Shown piece after piece: positions 1 through 5,157 of a stretch of 5,157 bases of DNA (positions are counted from its first letter, which is position 1; each line of letters starts with the position of its first letter). Origin of the DNA: an uncultured Alistipes sp. (GTDB lineage: Bacteria > Bacteroidota > Bacteroidia > Bacteroidales > Rikenellaceae); contig CAMWJM010000107.1 of assembly GCA_947174575.1 (NCBI GenBank), forward strand, positions 1 through 5,157. The letters run 5' to 3'. Under the pieces are notes generated by a model that was given only the letters and a program-made list of their open reading frames with translations, was not told the DNA's origin and ran no database searches. A program made the translations under genes and the position numbers.

Positions 1-659
1 CCGAGGATGTACACTACACCATCGGCAACTTCTCCAAGCGCAAGAGCGCCCGTCTGGGCGATGTCGTCGAGCGGGCCATTACGATGCTCGAAGCCGAGGG
101 CAAGTTCTACGACCGCGAGGTCGCCGTGCTCGACACCATCGACAATGTGGCTTTGCGTACGGCCCGGCGCGTCGTGCATGCCGATTCGCTCATCCGCGTG
201 CGGTCGCTGGCCGATACCGTGCGGACAAGTTTCGTCTTCGACGTCGTGCCCGGCGACTACGACGTGCGTTTGACCTACCGGATCGATTCGCTCGACCGCA
301 ATACCAAAGGGTTCCGGAGCACCATGTGGCTGGAACGGGCCGACGGTTCGCAAGCCTCTTTGTCCACCGCTTCGCTGCGGCGTCACCGCGAGGAGAAGCT
401 CTCGCGTCATTTCAAAGCCGACTCCACCCACCGGCGGCTGCATGTCGTGTTGCTGGGTTTTGTCGACAAGCCCCAGCGGCCCCATGTCACGGTGCGCGAT
501 TTCGAAGTCGTCCACACGCCGCCCCTCCGCACCGCGGTCGAGCAGCTCTACGAGCAGCAGCTCGGCATCCGGATTTTTGCCGACGAGTTTTTCGGCAGCG
601 TTGCGGGCACCGATCGCCGTGAGTCGGAGTCCGGATTCGATAGTCTGCCTGCCGAATGA
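1..659 (+). CDS. 3' part of a probable DUF4296-family protein (5' end outside the window)
   Basis: The reading frame is open from base 3 (bases 1-2 finish an earlier codon) to a TGA at 657-659, giving the last 218 residues. The first visible stretch, with EDVHYTIGNFSKRKSARL followed by a long charged helix up to about residue 60, resembles the end of the small helical domain of DUF4296 proteins. These are Bacteroidales proteins of unknown function, often predicted lipoproteins. The rest (about residues 70-180) alternates short hydrophobic strands with charged turns, as in PGDYDVRLTYRIDS, and looks like a beta-rich extracytoplasmic domain. The tail is acidic (ESESGFDSLPAE). The lipoprotein signal, if present, lies outside the window. 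The stop overlaps the start of the next gene by ATGA, so the two are probably cotranscribed and translationally coupled. The coding status is firm; the family name is recognition from memory and only moderately sure. Confidence 0.6.
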   Translation, partial: EDVHYTIGNFSKRKSARLGDVVERAITMLEAEGKFYDREVAVLDTIDNVALRTARRVVHADSLIRVRSLADTVRTSFVFDVVPGDYDVRLTYRIDSLDRNTKGFRSTMWLERADGSQASLSTASLRRHREEKLSRHFKADSTHRRLHVVLLGFVDKPQRPHVTVRDFEVVHTPPLRTAVEQLYEQQLGIRIFADEFFGSVAGTDRRESESGFDSLPAE

Positions 660-997
660 CCGTCCGCCGGATCGCCGCCCATCTGCTTTGGACGCCCCGC
701 GGGGTCGTCCGTCATCCTTTGGTGGAGATCGTGCCCGACGGACGCGTGCGTCTGGTCGCTTCGTGTCCCGAACCCGACCGGCTGCCTTTCGTCGAGTTCC
801 GTGCCGGGTTGTTGGTGCCCGATTTCCCGGCCGATTTCCGGGAGGCGTTCGCTCGCTTGCAGGCGCGGCCCGAAGTGCCGCTTACCGCAGCCTTGCAGGC
901 CGTCGTCACTCCTTGCGGCGGTGTTCCGGTCGTCATTTCCGGTCTGGACTACGACACGTTGAAACTCACTCCCGCTGCACGGATCGAAAAAATATAG
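656..997 (+). CDS. Small amidohydrolase-like protein lacking the catalytic barrel
   Basis: This 113-residue gene begins with ATG inside the upstream stop (ATGA, 656-659) and ends at TAG 995-997. Residues 1-55 read like the N-terminal beta-sandwich strands of amidohydrolase-superfamily enzymes: MTVRRIAAHLLWTP, then an EIVPDGRVRLV strand pair, then FRAGLLVPDF, where these enzymes normally have GxxxPGFVNAHxH. Residues 65-113 resemble the C-terminal end of the same enzymes: a helix with PEVPLTAALQAV, then PVVISGLDYDTLKLTP and a final strand ARIEKI. The TIM barrel of roughly 250-300 residues that should lie between them, with its metal-binding HxH, Lys, His and Asp residues, is absent. The protein contains no histidine pair at the expected place, so hydrolase activity is not expected. 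The open frame and coupling suggest it is still translated. It could be a domesticated remnant or an unrelated small protein; the link to amidohydrolases is inference. Confidence 0.75.
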   Translation: MTVRRIAAHLLWTPRGVVRHPLVEIVPDGRVRLVASCPEPDRLPFVEFRAGLLVPDFPADFREAFARLQARPEVPLTAALQAVVTPCGGVPVVISGLDYDTLKLTPAARIEKI

Positions 998-1006
998 GAA
1001 AATAGG

Positions 1007-1040
1007 GCGACCTCGTTTTGAAAAAAACGAGGTCGCTTTT
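1007..1040 (+). terminator. Intrinsic terminator after the small amidohydrolase-like gene
   Basis: A perfect 13-bp stem pairs 1007-1019 (GCGACCTCGTTTT) with 1024-1036 around a GAAA tetraloop at 1020-1023, followed directly by TTTT at 1037-1040. It begins 9 bases after the stop at 997. On the - strand the same hairpin is followed by CCTATTTTCCTATATTTTTT, a broken T-rich tract, so it may also stop transcripts coming leftward from xerD, whose stop codon is about 50 bases away. Confidence 0.9.
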
Positions 1041-1086
1041 GCCCGATAACTTTCGAGGGTTCATCGGGTTGCTTGCGCGCGATGCG

Positions 1087-2010
1087 TTATTTATCGCTGC
1101 GATCGAAGTTGGGCAGGTGTTCTTCCACCGTGCGGCGCAGGTGGTCGCTGTCCAGATGGGTGTAGATTTCCGTCGTCAGGATGCTTTCGTGACCCAGCAT
1201 CTCCTGCACCTGGCGGATGCTCGCCCCGCCTTCGAGCAGATGCGTCGCGAACGAGTGGCGGAACGTGTGGGGGCTGATACGCTTGTCGATGCCCGCTCGC
1301 TCGGTCGCCTGTTTGATAATCGTGAAGATCATCACGCGAGTCAGCCGGCTGCCGCGGTTGTTCAGGAATACGATTTCGCGGTCGCGGCCCGTCGTGCTCA
1401 TCGTCCGGCGGTCGTCCAGCCAGCATTGGATTTTGTCGCGCGCCGTCGTGCTTACGGGCACCAGACGCTGTTTGTCGCCCTTGCCGATCACGCGGATGTA
1501 GCCCTCGCCGAAAAAGAGATCGGAAAGCCGCAGCGACGTCAGCTCCGAGACCCGTAATCCGCACGAATAGAGCACTTCGAGCATCGCGCTGTCGCGGCGC
1601 CCCTTGGGGGTGGAACGGTCGATCGAGCCGATGATGCGGTCGATCTCCTCGGTCGTCAGCACGTCGGGCAGTTGCCGCCCGAATTTGGGCGAGGCGATGA
1701 ACTCGGCGGGCGACGAGTCGATCTTCTCTTCGAGGAGCAGGAAGTTGAAAAAGCTGCGGATGCCGCTCAAGCTGCGGGCCTGCGAGGTCTTCTCGCTGCC
1801 GCGTTCATAGAGCCGGCCCATGTAGCGTTCGATCATTTCGCGCTCCACCTTGCGCGGCCCCACGTCCCATTGGTGCAGGATGAAGTGGGCGAACTGGCGC
1901 AGGTCGCGCATGTACGACTCCACCGTGTTGGCCGACAGCCGTTTTTCCAATTTGATGTGGGTGCGGTAGCGCCGGGCGGCATCTTCCCATTTTTTCGTGT
2001 TTTCGGCCAT
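1087..2010 (-). CDS. xerD: Site-specific tyrosine recombinase XerD
   Basis: XerD cuts and rejoins DNA at the chromosomal dif site with XerC, resolving chromosome dimers at the division septum. The 307-residue length is normal for the family. Residues about 8-95 form the N-terminal SAM-like core-binding domain ([16 protein letters not shown], then [15 protein letters not shown]). Residues about 114-300 form the catalytic domain, with every expected active-site residue: Arg153 in [10 protein letters not shown], Lys177 in [12 protein letters not shown], His248 and Arg251 in [18 protein letters not shown], His274 in MLGHES, and the nucleophile Tyr283 in TEIYTHLD. The start is ATG at 2010; the frame stays open far upstream, but that part is antisense to prmA and matches nothing in the family. 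No phage or transposon genes adjoin it, so it is the housekeeping recombinase rather than an integrase. XerC is the alternative name, but the motif wording fits Bacteroidales XerD better. Confidence 0.95.
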   Translation of the reverse strand: MAENTKKWEDAARRYRTHIKLEKRLSANTVESYMRDLRQFAHFILHQWDVGPRKVEREMIERYMGRLYERGSEKTSQARSLSGIRSFFNFLLLEEKIDSSPAEFIASPKFGRQLPDVLTTEEIDRIIGSIDRSTPKGRRDSAMLEVLYSCGLRVSELTSLRLSDLFFGEGYIRVIGKGDKQRLVPVSTTARDKIQCWLDDRRTMSTTGRDREIVFLNNRGSRLTRVMIFTIIKQATERAGIDKRISPHTFRHSFATHLLEGGASIRQVQEMLGHESILTTEIYTHLDSDHLRRTVEEHLPNFDRSDK

Positions 2011-2039
2011 CGGTCGGCGGTTTTTCGGGGGATTATCCG

Positions 2040-2047
2040 TAACTTTG
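2040..2047 (+). promoter_or_regulatory. Predicted -7 promoter element for prmA-recO
   Basis: TAACTTTG matches the Bacteroidetes -7 consensus TAnnTTTG perfectly. Transcription would start near 2053, giving a leader of about 27 bases before the prmA ATG at 2080. No good -33 TTTG lies 19-21 bases upstream; the nearest T-run is TTTTT at 2021-2025, which is too close. The assignment therefore rests on the -7 box and its position. Confidence 0.5.
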
Positions 2048-2054
2048 TACGTCG

Positions 2055-2062
2055 CGAAGATA
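2055..2062 (-). promoter_or_regulatory. Predicted -7 promoter element for xerD
   Basis: Read on the - strand this is TATCTTCG, one mismatch from TAnnTTTG. Transcription would start near 2048 and run through a leader of about 38 bases to the xerD ATG at 2010. The expected -33 region (about 2082-2086) has no clear TTTG. The element lies only 7 bases beyond the opposing prmA -7 box. Confidence 0.4.
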
Positions 2063-2079
2063 CGAAATTTTACATAATA

Positions 2080-2907
2080 ATGAATTATATCCTCTTGAAT
2101 ATCGCCGTCGCCGACGACGAGCAGGCCGAGATCCTTACCGCCGAGTTGGCCGAATGGCCTTTCGAGAGTTTCGAGACCGACGACGGCATGCTCAAGGCCT
2201 ATATCCCGCAGGAGCGGCTGGCCGACTGCAAACCGCAGGTCGACGCCTTGTTGGGCCGCTATGGCGTCGAGGGGCGGTATATCTCGATCGAAGCGCAGAA
2301 CTGGAACGCGCTTTGGGAACAAAATTTCCCTGCCACCGACGTCGAGGGGCGCCTGCGCATCCGGGCGCCGTTCCACGAGCCGGCGCCTGCGGGCGAAATG
2401 GAGATCGTCGTCATGCCCAAGATGTCGTTCGGCACCGGGCAGCACGCCACCACGTGGCTCATGGCCCGCGGCGTGCTCGATCTGGGCGTCGCCGGGCGTC
2501 GTGGCCTCGACATGGGCAGCGGCACGGGTGTCCTGGCCATCCTCGCCGCCAAGTGCGGCGCTGCGCACATCGATGCCGTCGACATCGACGAGTGGGCCGA
2601 CGCCAACTGCCGCGAGAACATCGCCGCCAACGGGGTCGAATCGCTCGTCGAGCCTCTGTTGGGCGACGCGACGCGCATCGCCGGCCGCACCTACGATTTC
2701 ATTCTGGCCAACATCAACCGCAACATCCTCTTGCGCGACATGCACGCCTATGCCGCGGCCCTCGCGTCGGGCGGCGATCTGTTGATGAGCGGATTCCTCG
2801 ATGCCGACGTCGAGGCGGTCGTCGCCGCTGCCGCGACCGAGGGAATGCAGCTCGTCGCCACCCATGCGCGCGACGGGTGGAACATGGTGCACGTGCGTAA
2901 GGCTTGA
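2080..2907 (+). CDS. prmA: Ribosomal protein L11 methyltransferase PrmA
   Basis: PrmA uses S-adenosylmethionine to methylate ribosomal protein L11 in the cytoplasm. The product is 275 residues, close to the usual Bacteroidales length and somewhat shorter than the proteobacterial enzyme. Residues 1-95 form the small N-terminal L11-recognition domain, ending in the family-typical [12 protein letters not shown]. Residues about 96-275 form the Rossmann methyltransferase domain. It has FGTGQHATT at 117-125, motif [13 protein letters not shown] at 143-154, an acidic motif II end at AVDIDEWA (166-173), GDA at 195-197, and [10 protein letters not shown] at 209-218 in the motif IV position. The start is ATG 2080; the frame is open further upstream, but only as antisense to xerD. 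There is no Shine-Dalgarno, only AT-rich sequence, as is common in Bacteroidetes. The stop codon overlaps the recO start. Confidence 0.95.
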   Translation: MNYILLNIAVADDEQAEILTAELAEWPFESFETDDGMLKAYIPQERLADCKPQVDALLGRYGVEGRYISIEAQNWNALWEQNFPATDVEGRLRIRAPFHEPAPAGEMEIVVMPKMSFGTGQHATTWLMARGVLDLGVAGRRGLDMGSGTGVLAILAAKCGAAHIDAVDIDEWADANCRENIAANGVESLVEPLLGDATRIAGRTYDFILANINRNILLRDMHAYAAALASGGDLLMSGFLDADVEAVVAAAATEGMQLVATHARDGWNMVHVRKA

Positions 2908-3629
2908 AAATTTATAAGGGGCGCGGGGTCGTTCTCCACACGCTCAAATACGGCGATTCGTCGATGGTCGCTTTTCTGCTCACCGACGTGGGCGGCCGCC
3001 GCAGCTATATGGTGCAGGGCGTCCGCAGCCGCAGCGGCCGCGGGTCGAAGTTGGCGCTTTTCCAGCCCATGTTCCCCGTGGAATTCGAGGGGTTGGAGTC
3101 GTCCAGACAGCAGATGCACCGCTTCAAGGAGATCCGCACGGCTTTCGCGCTCCAGAGCTTGCCGTTCGATGTGCGCAAGTCGACCGTGGCGCTCTTCATG
3201 GCCGAGGTGCTCTATCGTCTGGTGCGCGAGAGCGAGCCGAACGAGGCGCTGTTCGATTTCGTGTGGGGGTCGGTCGAGGCGCTCGACGTCATGGAGGAGG
3301 GCGTGGCCAATTTCCACTTGTGGTTCCTGGCCAATTTGAGCCGGTTTCTCGGTTTCTGCCCCGGCAACGACTATGTGCCCGGTGCCTGGTTCGACATCCG
3401 CGAGGGCCTCTATACCCCCGTCCGACCCGTCCATGTCGAGGTCATGACCCGCGAATGCACCCGCATCCTGCACGACATGCTGGCGTGCGACGTGCGGGCG
3501 CTGGCCGACATCGCGCTCAACCGCGCCCAGCGGGTCGAGTTCCTCAATGCCATGCTGGTCTACTTCGGCTACCACCTCGACGCCATCAGCGCCGTGCAGT
3601 CGGTGCGCATCCTCAAAGAGGTGTTTTGA
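2904..3629 (+). CDS. recO: DNA repair protein RecO, starting at TTG
   Basis: RecO binds single-stranded DNA and SSB and, with RecR, helps load RecA for recombinational repair. The product is 241 residues, normal for the family. Residues 1-80 make the N-terminal OB-fold: [16 protein letters not shown], a second strand block with [12 protein letters not shown], then [12 protein letters not shown] and the RFKEIR segment. Residues about 85-241 make the helical domain, with [22 protein letters not shown] and [17 protein letters not shown], which read like Bacteroidales RecO. Its three scattered cysteines form no CxxC pair, so the zinc finger of some RecO proteins is not seen. The start is decided by the sequence: an in-frame TAA lies at 2898-2900 and the first ATG is codon 21, inside the OB-fold, so TTG at 2904 is the only start that keeps the domain whole. 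It overlaps the prmA stop as TTGA, implying translation by reinitiation. Confidence 0.93.
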   Translation: MKIYKGRGVVLHTLKYGDSSMVAFLLTDVGGRRSYMVQGVRSRSGRGSKLALFQPMFPVEFEGLESSRQQMHRFKEIRTAFALQSLPFDVRKSTVALFMAEVLYRLVRESEPNEALFDFVWGSVEALDVMEEGVANFHLWFLANLSRFLGFCPGNDYVPGAWFDIREGLYTPVRPVHVEVMTRECTRILHDMLACDVRALADIALNRAQRVEFLNAMLVYFGYHLDAISAVQSVRILKEVF

Positions 3630-3674
3630 GCAGAGGACGTTCGGCGAAAACGGTCTTTTACGTATTTTCGCTTA

Positions 3675-3705
3675 TTGATTCATTGCGAATAGTTTCCGAA
3701 TTTTG
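3675..3705 (+). promoter_or_regulatory. Predicted Bacteroidetes-type promoter for the porin gene
   Basis: A -33-like TTG at 3675-3677 is followed after 20 bases by GAATTTTG at 3698-3705, one mismatch from the -7 consensus TAnnTTTG. The spacing fits the Bacteroidetes primary sigma factor. Transcription would start near 3711, leaving a leader of about 24 bases before the porin ATG at 3735. It lies in the 105-base gap after recO, where I see no clear terminator. Confidence 0.55.
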
Positions 3706-3714
3706 CACCTGCAA
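3703..3714. promoter_or_regulatory. Small palindrome overlapping the porin promoter
   Basis: TTGCACCTGCAA is a perfect 5-bp inverted repeat (TTGCA/TGCAA) with a 2-base centre. It overlaps the end of the predicted -7 box and the likely transcription start, a position suited to a repressor. A 5-bp palindrome can easily arise by chance. Confidence 0.25.
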
Positions 3715-3734
3715 TTCCACAAACCATTCGTCGT

Positions 3735-4781
3735 ATGAAGAGACTCTTTTTTACCATTCTATCGCTGTCGTGTTTCGGCCTTGCGCAGGCGCAGGATGCC
3801 GCCGGTTCCGATGCTTCGGCGCTCGAATCGCGCGTCGAGACGCTCGAAACCCGAACTTCGACCTGGCAGAAGATCGCGGCCCGTCTGCCCCGCTTCTCGG
3901 GCTACGTGCAGGCCGGATACCAGTATTCCGACGAGGCGTCGACCTTCTTCCTCAAGCGCGTGCGTCTGTCGCTCGCCGGCGACATCGTGCCGAAGCTCGA
4001 TTACCGCATTCAGTTCGAGTTCTGCACGCCCCGACTCGTCGACGCCTACATCCGCTATCGGCCGTTCACCCAGCTCGGCGTCAAACTCGGTCAGTACAAA
4101 GTGCCTTTCTCGACCGAGAATACCGATTACATCCCCACCAGGCTGGAGTTCGTCGAATATCCGCTCGCGCTGCAAAAACTGATGGGTTTCAGCGACGTGT
4201 GCGGCCTCTCGGCCACCGGCCGCGACGTGGGTGCCACGCTCTCCGGCGGGTTCTTCAAACGCGACGGCTACTGCATCGTCAACTACGACCTCGGCGTTTT
4301 CAACGGTGCCGGCATCAACACCAAGGACAACAACAAGACCAAGGACTTCGTCGCCCGTCTGACGATCATGCCCGCCCAAGGGCTGTTGCTCTCCGGCTCC
4401 TACTACTGGGGCGAATACGGCCCCTCCTGCTTCGCCCGCGAGCGCTATAGCGCGGGTGTCTGCTACGATCGCGGGCCGCTCGTCGTGCGCGGCGAGTGGA
4501 TCGGCGGCCGCACCGGCAGTGCCGACGGCGAGTTCCGCAGCGACGGCTGGTATGTCGTGGGCGGTTGGCGTGCGCCGCACCACCTGACGCCCGTCGCCCG
4601 CGTCGAACAGTTCACGCTCGACACCTCCGACCGTTCCGCCTGCCTGCAGACCAACTACACCGTGGGCCTGCTGTGGACACCCGTCAAGTTCCTGCGTTGT
4701 CAGATCGACTACACCTACGAGGACTACGCCGCATCGCACAGCCGCAATGTCGTCGCTGTCATGTTCACGGGCATGTTCTGA
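3735..4781 (+). CDS. Outer-membrane porin, OprP/OprO (phosphate-selective porin) family
   Basis: The 348-residue product is a predicted outer-membrane beta-barrel. Residues 1-19 form a Sec signal peptide (MKRLF, a hydrophobic core, then AQA with cleavage before Gln20). Residues 27-42 (ALESRVETLETR) look like a short periplasmic coiled coil, as found before the barrel in many trimeric porins. The barrel follows from about residue 53, beginning PRFSGYVQAGYQYSD, with family-like FFLKRVRLSLAGDI, VDAYIRYRP, LGVKLGQYKVPFSTEN and LGVFNGAGIN. It ends VVAVMFTGMF, with the terminal Phe preferred by the BAM machinery. This fits the phosphate-selective porin O/P family, although specificity cannot be read from sequence, and in Bacteroidales many members have no proven substrate. 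It is shorter than the Pseudomonas OprP/OprO proteins, which exceed 400 residues. The mature chain carries seven cysteines (97, 156, 180, 232, 243, 303, 322), which is unusual for a porin. A YeiH-like gene follows after 47 bases. Confidence 0.85.
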   Translation: MKRLFFTILSLSCFGLAQAQDAAGSDASALESRVETLETRTSTWQKIAARLPRFSGYVQAGYQYSDEASTFFLKRVRLSLAGDIVPKLDYRIQFEFCTPRLVDAYIRYRPFTQLGVKLGQYKVPFSTENTDYIPTRLEFVEYPLALQKLMGFSDVCGLSATGRDVGATLSGGFFKRDGYCIVNYDLGVFNGAGINTKDNNKTKDFVARLTIMPAQGLLLSGSYYWGEYGPSCFARERYSAGVCYDRGPLVVRGEWIGGRTGSADGEFRSDGWYVVGGWRAPHHLTPVARVEQFTLDTSDRSACLQTNYTVGLLWTPVKFLRCQIDYTYEDYAASHSRNVVAVMFTGMF

Positions 4782-4802
4782 AATTCATAATTCACGATTC
4801 AT
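4782..4802 (+). repeat. Three degenerate tandem heptamers
   Basis: AATTCAT (4782-4788), AATTCAC (4789-4795) and GATTCAT (4796-4802) follow each other without a gap, directly after the porin stop. A weaker fourth unit, AGTTGAG, follows at 4803-4809. The outermost bases AAATTC (4781-4786) and GAATTT (4809-4814) are also inverted, but with a 22-base loop this is no convincing terminator. It fills about half of the 47-base gap before the next gene, and its function is unknown. Confidence 0.6.
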
Positions 4803-4828
4803 AGTTGAGAATTTTCCTTTTTTGCATT

Positions 4829-5157
4829 ATGAAAAATTGGCTTGAAAAACTCCGTACCGAAGACTGGGTCACGGTTTGGGTCTCCGTTCCGCTGCTTCTG
4901 CTGGCGATCTTTATCCCGAAGCAGCTGCCCCGCGTGCCGGCTACGCTCGTCGGCCTCTCTGCGTGGACCGATATCGCGCTGCTGTTCCTGATCTGTCTGG
5001 CGGTGCTCTACATCGGATCGCTTCTGCTGCGGCGTCCTCTGAAAGGACTGCTGCCGTCGTTTGTCGTGGTCTTCGCCGTTTCGCTCGTGGCGCAGGTCGT
5101 GGCCAAGATTCCGCAGGTGTCGTACTACGGCTTCGAATCGGTCTTCTTCTCGGTGCT
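4829..5157 (+). CDS. 5' part of a UPF0324/YeiH-family inner-membrane protein
   Basis: The frame opens with ATG at 4829 and runs off the window after 109 codons. The N-terminus (MKNWLEKLRTEDWVTVWVSV) has the EDW-x-x-VW signature that I associate with UPF0324/YeiH proteins. Three hydrophobic segments follow, at about residues 14-30, 47-67 and 73-92, and then YYGFESVFFSV, resembling the family's conserved GxExxFFxxLxG stretch where the main helical bundle begins. These are multi-pass inner-membrane proteins annotated as putative sulfate exporters; the transport role is weakly proven. The start is preceded by the T-rich TTTTCCTTTTTTGCATT with no Shine-Dalgarno. The same direction and short gap suggest cotranscription with the porin. 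The family call rests on the first quarter to third of the protein only. Confidence 0.72.
   Translation, partial: MKNWLEKLRTEDWVTVWVSVPLLLLAIFIPKQLPRVPATLVGLSAWTDIALLFLICLAVLYIGSLLLRRPLKGLLPSFVVVFAVSLVAQVVAKIPQVSYYGFESVFFSV

Noticed and set aside
442..1005. 187-codon + strand frame overlapping the first two genes
   Set aside because: Ser/Arg/Pro-rich frame-shifted reading with no family resemblance; the coupled pair in the other frames explains the region.
1018..1557. 179-codon + strand frame starting within the terminator
   Set aside because: It begins in the hairpin loop and is otherwise antisense to the catalytic domain of xerD.
1087..2010. The tyrosine recombinase as the integrase of a mobile element
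   Set aside because: The neighbours are housekeeping genes, there is no tRNA or attachment-site duplication, and length and motifs fit chromosomal XerD.
1672..2079. Upstream in-frame extension of prmA
   Set aside because: It is antisense to xerD and spans the promoter gap; PrmA homology begins at the ATG at 2080.
2011..2892. Long - strand frame continuing upstream of xerD, which would give a 601-residue fusion protein
   Set aside because: It is antisense to prmA, low in recognisable domains and rich in His, Gly and Ala, as expected from the complement of GC-rich codons. XerD is complete from 2010 at the normal length.
2748..3575. 275-codon - strand frame opposite the end of prmA and most of recO
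   Set aside because: It shadows two confidently identified genes and shows no motif of its own.
3263..4450. 395-codon + strand frame bridging recO and the porin
   Set aside because: Arg/Pro/His-rich out-of-frame reading of recO, the gap and the porin; no domain recognisable.
3759..4739. 326-codon - strand frame opposite the porin
   Set aside because: Its composition (many Val, Gly, Glu, His) mirrors the porin codons. The porin has a signal peptide, barrel motifs and terminal Phe, so it is the real gene.
4782..4809. Heptamer repeats as a CRISPR array
   Set aside because: The units are 7 bases long and contiguous, with no spacers.

Overview
The window looks like a piece of a Bacteroidales chromosome, most likely a GC-rich genus such as Alistipes (Rikenellaceae). 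The reasons are: high GC in the genes with AT-rich gaps; no clear Shine-Dalgarno sequences before the starts; promoter-like matches to the Bacteroidetes -7 consensus TAnnTTTG; and protein variants that read like Bacteroidales versions of XerD, PrmA and RecO. The genus is an inference from style, not from a marker gene.

Layout. Left block, + strand (1-1040): the 3' part of a gene resembling the DUF4296 family, then a 113-codon gene overlapping it by ATGA, then a strong intrinsic terminator. The small protein resembles the two ends of an amidohydrolase joined together with the catalytic barrel missing. Middle block (1087-3629): xerD on the - strand, diverging from a + strand pair, prmA then recO. 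The xerD and prmA starts are 69 bases apart, and their predicted core promoters sit face to face in that gap. recO starts at a TTG inside the prmA stop (TTGA), so the two are probably translationally coupled. Right block, + strand (3630-5157): a 105-base gap with a good Bacteroidetes-type promoter and a small palindrome, a short OprP/OprO-type outer-membrane porin, a 47-base gap of degenerate heptamer repeats, and the 5' part of a UPF0324/YeiH-type inner-membrane protein that runs off the window.

How the genes relate. XerD (chromosome dimer resolution), PrmA (ribosomal protein L11 methylation) and RecO (RecA loading in recombinational repair) are ordinary housekeeping genes. The porin and the YeiH-like protein sit in the same direction and both belong to families linked to anions, so they could serve one anion-handling route, but this is speculative. 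There is no gene-free stretch longer than about 105 bases. I saw no tRNA, rRNA, CRISPR array, insertion sequence or defence system. This is mostly a core region; the most unusual item is the barrel-less amidohydrolase-like gene at 656-997.
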